A stretch of 64,000 bases of DNA from Phlegmacium glaucopus (taxonomy: Eukaryota > Basidiomycota > Agaricomycetes > Agaricales > Cortinariaceae), in NCBI GenBank assembly GCA_015039465.1, contig MU130698.1:309873-373872 (forward strand). The letters are read 5' to 3'. A program made the position numbers and the translations under genes. The first letter of the stretch is position 1; every line of letters begins with the position of its first letter. The notes beneath the pieces are model-generated. The model was not told the DNA's origin. It did no database searches and worked only from the letters and a program-made list of their open reading frames with translations. Positions 55,210 through 64,000 of the stretch are shown piece by piece.

Positions 55210-58200
55210 CTATCTGCGCTTCTTGGGTCGTGGCTTGGCGGTCGTTGTCGCCGCCGCCACTGTTACCTGGGAGAAAAAAGGTTCAGAGACAACGCCACAG
55301 AGCAGATGTGTGGCACCTTCTTGACCGGGGATGATGGATCGATAACTGGAGTCCGGATCAATGAGGCCTGAGGAACTTGAGGTAGAATAGGTTTTTGGGG
55401 CAGAGATTCCTTCTAAAATAGAAACCGTCAACCATCGAAGAAAATAAGTATTTTCATATAATAACTTACAGTACGCCTTTTGGAACGGATCGGTTCCTCA
55501 TCCGGCACCGAAGGGGAAGGCGGACGGGGATGTTTCAAGCCGACACGTTGGTCATCTGATGCCACTCGAGATAAGTTTGACAGCGGTATATCATCCTCAG
55601 AATCATCATCCTCTGAGCATCCAAGCTGGGAGAACTTGGGATCGGGATACCTTGAGGAAGAGGGCTTCGTGATGGTTGGGAAAACCTCAATCGCGGTGGT
55701 TGGAGTTTCAAGATTCTGATTCACGGTTCCATCCTCAGTCGAATGAATTGTCGTCTCAGCATCAGCCTGACAATATTAGCTTTGATTTATGAGGTGTAAA
55801 ACGTCAACTGACTGGACTCTGAGGAAGCCATCGGTTCAAACTGACAACCGGCCTAACCACTGGCGGTCCAACCTGCCTGAGGTTCTCTTTCTCCTTGATC
55901 ATGCGTGCGATGGTCACTTCCAAGTCGACAATCTTAGCTTGAAGAGCCTGAATCATGGTTTCACGCTACACGAAATGTGTGAAATCGCTGCTAAATGTAG
56001 TCGAAGGAAACTCACCCGTCGAAGTTCGTAATCTTTGGTGAGGACACCCTGCTCATGGATTTCCCGCGTTTGTTTCATGATATGAGCAATAAAAACCCGC
56101 TCGATATCAGTCTACGAGATGTTCGATCATCAAAGCAGAACGTGATTCGAAGAGACGTACCAGGTCTCCTTGTTCATATCGCAAAAGAATATCAACAGAG
56201 CGCCTTGAAAGCTCCTCATTCTGCTGTTCCAGGTCTTTGACCGTCTTTTCGAAATCATTTGCTTGTTCGTGCAGTGTAGAAGAAATCGTCTGTTCACTTA
56301 TAACCGAGGCTTCCTGGGCTAATTTTAATTCTGCTTTGGTTTGATGGAGGTGGGATTTCAAGTCTACGATCCTTGCCTGTGCTTCTTTGAGTTGGGTTTC
56401 GAGTAAAGACACTGCCAGTTCCGCAGACGAAGCCCGTTGATCATGCAGATTGATGAGGGTGTCGACGGAAGTCTTTTGTTCTTGGACTACGGCCAGAGCA
56501 GTCTGTAGAGAACAGCTATTCATTAGTATAACTCGTTCAAATCATTAAAAAAAACTCGCACCTTCAACTTCGAGGATTCCTCCTTAGACTGAAACAAGCC
56601 AACGCTCTGTACTTCCAGTCGCTCCTTTGCAATGCGAGAACATCAAGACTACTCAAAGGCATCAATAGGACCGCAAAATGAAAAACCTTCAGTTTGGCTT
56701 TTGACTCCACTAAGCTATAGAGGACTTAGAAAGTACCTGATGAAAAAGTGGAGTAAAACTTACGCTTGTTCCTGACTGCGGAAATTTTTTCGGACCTGTT
56801 CGAGTTCGGCCAAGAGTACTTCATATTTACAGGTTGTGCTCGCTTCCTTGGATCGAAAGCCCTCCAGGTCGTCCCGTAGTTTCGTCGTAGTCGTTTTGGA
56901 CGAAGCTCTGTCATACCGAAAATGAACGACGGACGTCAGTGGACTTGAATTAAATTCACAGTTCGGCACCCAATCTTTCCGCATCGTAGACCATGCGTTG
57001 AATCTCAGTCTCGCGAGTTTGGAGGGTCGCTTGACAGCCTTCGAGACGGTTTTCAGCCCTACTTGATGTCAGATACGTATTCATATAAAAACTAACAACT
57101 TACGTGTGCAAAGCCGCCTTCAGGGAAACGACTTGGGCATCGAGCTTCTTGATCCCGAACTCAAGATCACGGTTTCTAAAATTGATCAAGGTGGTGAGGA
57201 GATAACGAACGATCTCCCTATGAGTAAATGCTCACGGATCCTTCGCTCGAAGTTCCACTTCTTTTTCTCCCAGAAGTTTCTTCGCTTCCGTCAGCCTTTG
57301 AGAAAACCAAATGAGCAATATGAAGTTCAAGTTTCGACAAGGCTTTCGAAACCGACAGAGCTCGTAATTCAGCCTTGGACTCGCCCAGCGCCTTGACTTC
57401 CGCTTTCAGGGAAACAATCTCTTTTTCTCGGGCGTTGATAACACCCTGTGACGCTAGGAGTTTCGAAATGCTCCTATGATCGGGTTAGTGGCGGGGGGCG
57501 GTGGCGGGGAGACTAAACGCACTCTTCTTTCATGACGCGCAATGCTGCCAATTCCGCATCATTCGACTCAGAAACCTTCTTCAATACTTCGAGCCTTAGA
57601 AGATGTCAGAAGTGAGTCCACAAACGAACAATCGCAATCGTGACAAGGCTTACTCAGTCGTCAGAGCAGCTGAGTTGGCAAGTACATCAATTGTTTCTAG
57701 CTCTCTCGACGCAACCTTCTCTGCAAGTGTTTCCAACTTTGTCTCTGTCTCAATAAAATCATCAAAGGGTCTCGATGGCAGAATAGGCAGAGACCCACCA
57801 ACGTCGCCGAACAGTTCATAATTACGAATCACTTCTTTTCTTCCCTGAAGGAGCTCCTCTAGCGAGCCACGTTTCTCCTCCTCAAGGTCACGAATGCGAT
57901 CACGAGCTTCAATCAATAAAGATGATTGGTTATACAGCTTATCGCGGAGAAGATCTGTCACCCGTTGGGCTTGAAAGAAACCATGAACTTCAGAAACAAA
58001 CGAATAAAAAAAGCACATACATGCAGCTAGATCGTCTTGTAGTTCTTTCAGGACAGCTTTGGTATCAGCTGCCCGCTTTAATGTAGCGTCAGAGTCAATC
58101 AAGGGCTCCATAGCTGGTAATCGATTTGTTGGCACGATCAATATAAAAGCAAAAAGGACGGAGAACGATACCTGAAAGAGCATTATTTGCCAAGTTCTTG

Positions 58201-59458
58201 CTCTCTTCCATTTCCTTCTTCGCGTTGTCGATAGCGATGCAGAGTGCATCGTGCGCCTTCTTCAAATTATTGAAATCCATATCGCGGCCATCACATCTAA
58301 ATGAGAGAAGTGAAACGCAGATCAATCGAAACTCGCATATATAGCTAGGACTGCACCCACCTTTCTCGTAACGCCGCAATGCCTTTTTTAAATGCTTCTA
58401 CTCTTTTCCTCAGCTGATCATTTTCGGCTCGGTCCTGGGCATGAGCTTCTCTAAGTCGCTCTCGATCACCAGTTACGACGCTCAATTCGGATTTGAGCTC
58501 CAACAGAGAAGCCGTCATTGATGCCTGTTGGCTTTCTAGTGCAGCAACTTTCTCCTTTGACGAAGCGAAAGAAGCGCGGGTCATGAGAAGGTCTGCATTA
58601 GTGGACTCTAGTTGTGATGTCGTCGACGCAAGCCGAGATCGACATTCATCGAGCCCTTGGGATGCATACGAGTGCAAATCATGAAGTTTTTCGACCTGAT
58701 TTTGGAGCTGATTCTTCTTTGCGACTATGGCGCTCGTTTGCTCTAACTATTTAGAATTGTTGTCAATTGGTTTACAAACACGCACATCAACATTTTGCTT
58801 ACCAAAACGGCTTCATCATAATGCGGACTGCAAATTTCTTGAGATGGGCCTGCTCTAGTAGACGATTTATGGGTGTCGGACCGCTTGAGAGACAACTGTC
58901 GAAATGAAGCCTGAGGGTTTGGGGAAACCAATCTTTGACGATTTGAGTGAGTATATGCGCGTTCTTCAGACCCCTCCGACATCAAAAAGGGGGAAGAAGC
59001 ACCTAAAATGTATATACGTTATCGAGATTCGAAAAATTATCCAGGTACATACGATTATCATTGGCCTTCTGGAGGTTGAGAGACGCCAGGGGTGGCTCGG
59101 TAGGAATCGGTGACGACTTTCTAGGTGTAGAAGTGGGGAAGTATGCCTCAGAGAGTCGTGGAGGAACTTGAGAAAGCAAGCGACGTTGTGGTTGCAAAAG
59201 AAGTAAAGGTGGACAGGCGCGGTCGTCAGAGTTTGAACTGGGATTGTTCTTATCTGATCGTTTGGATAGTTTTAAATTTGATAGTTGCAAATTAAAAGGG
59301 CTCAGAGGGTCCAAAGGCTTATTGCTTCGCTCATTTTCCATGTGCGCTCGACTGTGAGAGCTCGATAACAGGTTGAGGATTGGCTTTATTGTGTTACGAT
59401 CATGATATCGGTCTTCTGTATTCCCATTATTGCTACGACCGAATGTACTAGCGTCCAT
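55210..59458 (-). CDS. Long coiled-coil protein of unknown role
   Basis: ATG at 59458 opens a Ser/Pro/Arg-rich N-terminus (MDASTFGRSNNGNTEDRYHD, PTSTPRKSSPIPTEPP). After many short exons comes a long succession of heptad-rich segments, such as SRLASTTSQLESTNADLL, EKVAALESQQASMTASLL, NLKKAHDALCIAIDNAKKEM, ARDRIRDLEEEKRGSLEELL and VKDLEQQNEELSRRSVDILL. The C-terminal part is acidic and Ser-rich (SEDDDSEDDIPLSNL) and ends in a basic cluster (KPRPKKRR) that could be a nuclear signal. Total length is roughly 1000 aa. The architecture (disordered N-terminus, coiled coil, basic nuclear end) is seen in structural proteins of chromosomes, spindle poles and the synaptonemal complex, but sequence alone does not identify it. 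Confidence 0.8.
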
Positions 59459-59694
59459 TATCCAAGAAGATTTGAAAGCTTTCCAAGAAAATAATGGTGG
59501 TGGTGGTCAAGAAGAAAGAATATTTTTTGATTCCGGAGAAGCGATATCGGACGCGGTCACATGATACTATCAAGCGCGATAATTATGTAATTTCTCTAGT
59601 GGCTGACGATCCAGCCCCTTCTTCCTGAACTTTTACTGTATTTCTATTAATTTTTGAAAAAGCGTCTTATACCCTATCTCTGAGAGATATAATC
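59459..59694. promoter_or_regulatory. Shared divergent promoter region
   Basis: Only 236 bp separate the start codons of the minus-strand coiled-coil gene and the plus-strand glyoxal oxidase gene. The interval is AT-rich near the oxidase (TTAATTTTTG, TACCCTATCTCTGAG) and includes GATATCGGAC. Individual binding sites are not identifiable by eye. Confidence 0.6.
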
Positions 59695-62258
59695 ATGAAG
59701 CAACCACTCTTCTACACATTACTAGCTACTCCCATCGGCAATTCAGTTGCTCAGCCATCTCCAAGCATCATTCTGCCCCCGCCAGGTCAACCAGTCTACA
59801 AAGGCGATCCAGGTAAATTTGAAATTGTTGGAAACAGTCTCGTTAGTGCTCAACAGGTACACATCAACATGTTCTCGGTCACTTCGCTCGCCTTTACGAT
59901 TTTGCATAGATCTTCCTTGGCAGAGTCGACAAGGTCTATCTAATCGACAAAGTTGAAAATAACCCAGCTCAGATTAACGGCCATCCAGTATGGGCATCTG
60001 GTGCGTTATATTCTGCGCTTTATGTCAGACGGTGATCGAACCGGAAACGACAGAATACCGGATTTCAAACAATGGTCAAAGGCCGATGGATATTCTAACG
60101 AATACATTTTGTGCTGTGAGTTCCCTGTTCCCCATCGTTCTTTTACTCATTTCTTACATTTATTTACAAGGGCGGCAATGTATTAGGTAATGGAACATGG
60201 GTGAATGTTGGCGGGAATCAAGCTGTAATATATGGTGGCGAACCTGCTGATGTGCAAGATGGAAGCGATGGCCCGTACCGAGATCCTGACGGAAGGAAAT
60301 CGTAAGCCTTTGTCTTTTGTATAGACGTATTATTCTGATACCTTGCTTTCTTAGCATTCGGTATGTCCTACGCTTACAATCAAGTCCTTCGCCAATTTTG
60401 TAAAATGTATTCAGCTTACTCGACCCTTGCGACTCGGATGATTGTCAATGGACTCTATCGCCTTTCCAATCAGAGCAGCGGTGGTATCCTACCCTGTGAG
60501 TTTTTTTTGAGTAGTAATTGAACGTTTCAGTGACATTAGGGAGATAGGGAGACTCTCGAGGATGGTAGCATCATTATCGTCAGTTTCCATTTTTTGTTCC
60601 ATCCCATTCCCGCATATTGAGCTCGACTATAGATTGGTGGCTGCAAAAATGGGGGCTATATTAACGACGCCGCCCAGAGCAACCCAACCTATGAGTTCTT
60701 TCCTCCTAATGGACCTTCAATCTCGTCGCCATTCCTCCAAAACACCCTTCCTGCCAATTTGTACCCATTGACCTGGCTCCTTCCCTCGGGAAAGATATTT
60801 CTTCAGGCTACCAGGTCGACAGCACTACTTGATTACAGAACACAAGTCGAGACACCTCTTGACGACATGCCAGACGCTATCCGGACCTACCCAGCAAGTG
60901 CAGGTACTACCATGATGCCTCTTACGCCAGCCAACAACTGGACGGCTACTATTATGTTTTGTGGAGGGTCTGACGTCGCTTCTGACCAGTCAGTGGTTAT
61001 TTTCTAAATATTTATTTGTTTCTTGAAATTTCGGTCAGATGGTCATCATCTGATTTCGTCATCACTGACCAACCTTCGTCAACCTCGTGTGTCACGATCG
61101 AGCCTGATATTTCCAAGTCCTACGTTCACGACGATCCTCTACTGGACGGACGCACCATGGCGAATTTAGTCCTTCTTCCCGATAGAAAGATCCTATGTCT
61201 TAGCGGCGCGAGGATGGGTAAGTTGATGCCTAGGTTTTTTAATTAAATGAGATTGATATCTTGAGTAAGGCACTGGCGGTTATGGGTACACTGATTGGTC
61301 TGTCGGACAATCCTTCGCTGACGATCCGGTTTTAATGCCAGTTCTCTACGATCCCGACGCTCCTGCTGGTAGTCGTTGGTCGAGTAATGGCTTTTCTCCT
61401 AGTCTTATTCCTCGAATGTACCACTCCAGTGCGCTTCTACTTCCCGACGGTCTGATATTACTATTCTTCCATCATAAATGACGATAAATTAATAAGAGGT
61501 TTCACAGGTTCTGTATTTGTCTCTGGATCCAACCCCAATGCCGATTATAACGTCGGATCTGATGTGAAGTATCCCACAGAATACCGAACGGAAAGGTTTT
61601 ATCCGTCATATTACAACCAAAGGCGACCTCAACCGAAGGGTCTCATTCCGGAGCTTTCCTATGGGGGCCAGCCTTTTGACGTCTTTTTGGACTCGGATGA
61701 TCTCTTCAATGATATCAACAACATCGTAAATACGACTGTTGTGGTTCTCCGGCCAGGGTTTTCAACACACGCAATGGTAATTCATGAGAAATTGCGATAT
61801 ATTTTCCCCTATGCTGAGTACTAATCCATGTTTAGAATATGGGTCAACGCATGGTCGTTCTCAATTCGACATACACTGGCTTTGGTAATAATTCTGGGGT
61901 GTTGCACGTCTCACAGATGCCTCCTAATCCTGCTATTCTCGCTCCTGGACCAGTTCTCTTGTTCGTTGTCGTGAAGGGCGTGCCTTCTGTTGGGATTCAA
62001 GTCATGATCGGCTCTGGAAGTATTGGGCCCCAACCGATTTTACCTATTGTGCTTACTCCACCGTCAAGTATCTTGGGCACCGATGTTGAGTCTAATGCAG
62101 AATATAATGCCGAAAACAACCAGACCTCCACCACTGCGGCCCCTACAGCGGCCCCTACGGCTCACAGCGGTGCTAGATATAGACTGGAATTTGGTCACTT
62201 TGTTGAACTCCTCCCCATGTGGATTGTCCTGCTTGTTTCTTTCATCGCTGGTAGTTGA
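59695..62258 (+). CDS. GLOX: Glyoxal oxidase (copper radical oxidase, CAZy AA5_1), GPI-tail type
   Basis: Oxidises aldehydes such as glyoxal and methylglyoxal and supplies extracellular hydrogen peroxide to ligninolytic peroxidases. Twelve exons: 59695-59856, 59910-60000, 60054-60115, 60171-60301, 60355-60360, 60415-60495, 60548-60578, 60633-60988, 61039-61217, 61270-61449, 61508-61776, 61836-62258; total 1971 nt (656 aa), in frame. A hydrophobic N-terminal leader precedes the beta-propeller. All copper/radical residues are present: Cys in TFCAGGNVLG and Tyr in RWYPTLE (the cross-linked pair), Tyr-His in PRMYHSSALLLPDG, and His in FSTHAMNMGQRM. The C-terminal DUF1929-like domain ends GPQPILPIVLTPP. 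A Thr/Pro/Ala linker and a hydrophobic tail (LLPMWIVLLVSFIAGS) suggest GPI anchoring at the cell wall. Exon 5 is only 6 nt. Confidence 0.96.
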
Positions 62259-64000
62259 GTTTGCTTTCGTTCTTCTCGATCCTGGTGATCACCTTCCTCT
62301 TATTCGGCCATCAAGCTATTTTTTCTACGTTCTTTACCATGAGATCGTCGACACTCTATCACATACACGACTGTGACTACATTATACACTCTATGAATAT
62401 AACATGGCCGAAAGCATTGGTATGTCTAAAAGAAAGACGACATCTTCCAGGTAATCAAGCGGATGGGGGTATGGTTCCTTTGATCAAAGTAGCAACGCGC
62501 ACATTCGTTTCGTAATCTGACTAGCGATGCTTGCCAAAATTTCTCCCGTCGACGTCTTCTCCAGTATTGCCCATAGCTATCATAGCTCTCCCCCAGTATG
62601 ACAGGGTTCACATACAGTGAAGACTTGGTCGAAAAAGTCACTACAGTACGATTTGAGAATAATATATGCCACAGTATAGTCTGCTTATTCTATAGAAGCG
62701 ATACCCCACTGCGGAGCCTAGGATATTAATTGCTTTTGGACATGTCACAAGCATCAGCAAACTCCGATTTTTGTCATAGTGAGTTATAGCAAAATGTAGT
62801 AAGATATAGCTTGGGTCCCTATCTCTGTAGTGCTTTATGAATGATCAGCTGACATTGGTGGTAATTTACCCTGGGTTACACAGGGTAATTCTTGTCCCAG
62901 CCTTCATTGAGCTTCATCTGTAATCCTCCCGTTCCCAACCCATTCCATGCATATTATTGATACCTACAATCTGAGTTCATCAGTGTAAGCATCAGCACCC
63001 CAGCTGGGTCCACCAGGCCCACCTACATTGAATGTTCTTTGTATGATGATAATGTCATATAGACCTGGACTGTACAATTCTGCATGAAGCTAAAAAATGA
63101 GCACAAAAAGAACTTAGAAGTACAGTAATTTAGACTAATTTGAATTTTATTTCAAACATAATTCAGGTGTTTTTTTCTGAACCCAACTCTTGCATGGCTT
63201 GGTGCCTACTAAGTAGATTAAATAAGCTGTCAGGGCTCCTTGTGGCCTATACCTTAGGTTCAATATGTGTTACTTCAATATTGTCTGTGCAAACTTTGTG
63301 TGTTGAATGAATGAAGGAAGCAATTGACATTTGATTGTCATCATTATGTGATTATAGAAAATCAGCCATTGCTGCAGACAATTGTGGTTGTCAATACTCT
63401 CTGGCATCTAGACTGGGGTAAAAAGATGTTTCATTTTAAGCCTCCCAGCTACTAGTTGTTACTGGTAATTTACAGTATCTCCACAAAAGTCATTTTGGTA
63501 ATGTTGAAGAAACAAGAGGGAAAGAAACAGGTGAAAATTGATATGTATTTTTATCCTTTGACTGTTAGGGGACACCCGACTTTAACCCAAACCTCAACTC
63601 TAGAATCATACACCCCACCTTTCCGACGACCTCCGACCTTCCGTCCAACTCTGCTTCCATCACCGGTTGACTCCGGAATCCCGTAGTTCTGCTCCGACTC
63701 CGGCCCTCCGATTCACTCCGTCTTTTATTTCTATTTTTCATATCGCACCACTTCTTATTTAATTAATTAATTATTATCGTATCATTCCTTTATTTATTTT
63801 ATATCTCCGTTATGTCCATATTAGTACTTAAACACCCCCAGCCTAGCAGGGATCCCCATCCTTTCCTCTTTGGATCCCCTGCTAGGTAAGTCACTTGTAG
63901 ATATCTTTTCTGAAATATTATTAACTTTGGATCCCCTGCTAGCTTGACTAAGTCAGCGTCGCAGTTGCCCTAACATTGACCTTCTCTGGAGTGTTGTGAC
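62259..64000. other. 3' flank of GLOX and AT-rich terminal stretch; no gene
   Basis: Open frames here are short and lack protein-like features. Landmarks are TTAATTAATTAATTATT at about 63759 and the inverted/direct repeat at 63842-63943. The stretch 63600-63720 is pyrimidine-rich with repeated CCGAC/CTCCG motifs. It could include transposon sequence extending past the window. Confidence 0.5.
63842..63943. repeat. Short inverted and direct repeats GGATCCCCTGCTAG
   Basis: CCTAGCAGGGATCC at 63842-63855 is nearly the reverse complement of GGATCCCCTGCTAGG at 63872-63886 (one base indel). The latter recurs directly at 63929-63943 (GGATCCCCTGCTAGC). They could be termini of a small element, but no target duplication is visible. 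Confidence 0.6.

Noticed and set aside
62426..62641. 71-codon minus-strand frame downstream of glyoxal oxidase
   Set aside because: Short, Arg-rich and without recognisable motif or splice context; probably chance within the 3' flank.

Overview
The window is nuclear DNA from a filamentous fungus, most likely a basidiomycete (Agaricomycotina). The genes carry many short introns of about 50-70 nt with GT..AG ends and CTNAC-type branch points. They include a copper radical oxidase (glyoxal oxidase), a two-domain Vps10 sorting receptor and a Zn2Cys6 regulator. The mobile elements are of kinds seen in mushroom genomes: a Crypton-like tyrosine recombinase, hAT remnants and a MITE. There is no prokaryotic signature.

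The left 60% (about 1.7-37.6 kb) is a repeat-driven accessory region. Its core is an undescribed family of roughly 3-4 kb units, each holding (i) a conserved upstream region with a TATA box and a perfect or near-perfect dyad TTGGCTTA-N4-TAAGCCAA, (ii) 'gene 1', a three-exon gene for a Pro/Ser-rich disordered protein of about 220-235 aa with an acidic C-terminus, and (iii) 'gene 2', a decayed-looking multi-exon region with helical, coiled-coil and membrane-segment reading frames. Copies left of about 14.7 kb lie on the minus strand (m1-m5). Copies to the right lie on the plus strand (p1-p5 plus fragments), so the two blocks diverge. Four gene 1 copies (m1, p1, p2, p5) are intact, and every exon length difference between them is a multiple of three. 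Copy p4 is broken by a 213-bp MITE with an 8-bp target duplication and by a second 130-bp insertion. Other insertions include a truncated hAT element in the start codon of a copy near 36 kb, an LTR/PBS relic near 24 kb, and a minus-strand coiled-coil pseudogene present twice. An uncharacterised multicopy-type gene (517-1425) flanks the array on the left.

From 38 to 44 kb there is a broken minus-strand gene with a possible PD-(D/E)XK nuclease fold, a non-coding stretch, and a six-exon Crypton-like tyrosine recombinase gene with all diagnostic residues.

From 44.5 kb on the window is ordinary gene-dense chromosome: a small predicted membrane protein (+), VPS10 (-), a fungal Zn2Cys6 transcription factor (-), a long coiled-coil protein (-), and a 12-exon glyoxal oxidase with a probable GPI-anchor tail (+). 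The coiled-coil and oxidase genes share a 236-bp divergent promoter region. The last 1.7 kb is AT-rich and shows no gene.

All exon models were made by eye from splice signals and reading-frame continuity. They are firm for the oxidase and the recombinase (total coding length divisible by three) and for the four intact gene 1 copies. They are approximate for the other large genes.
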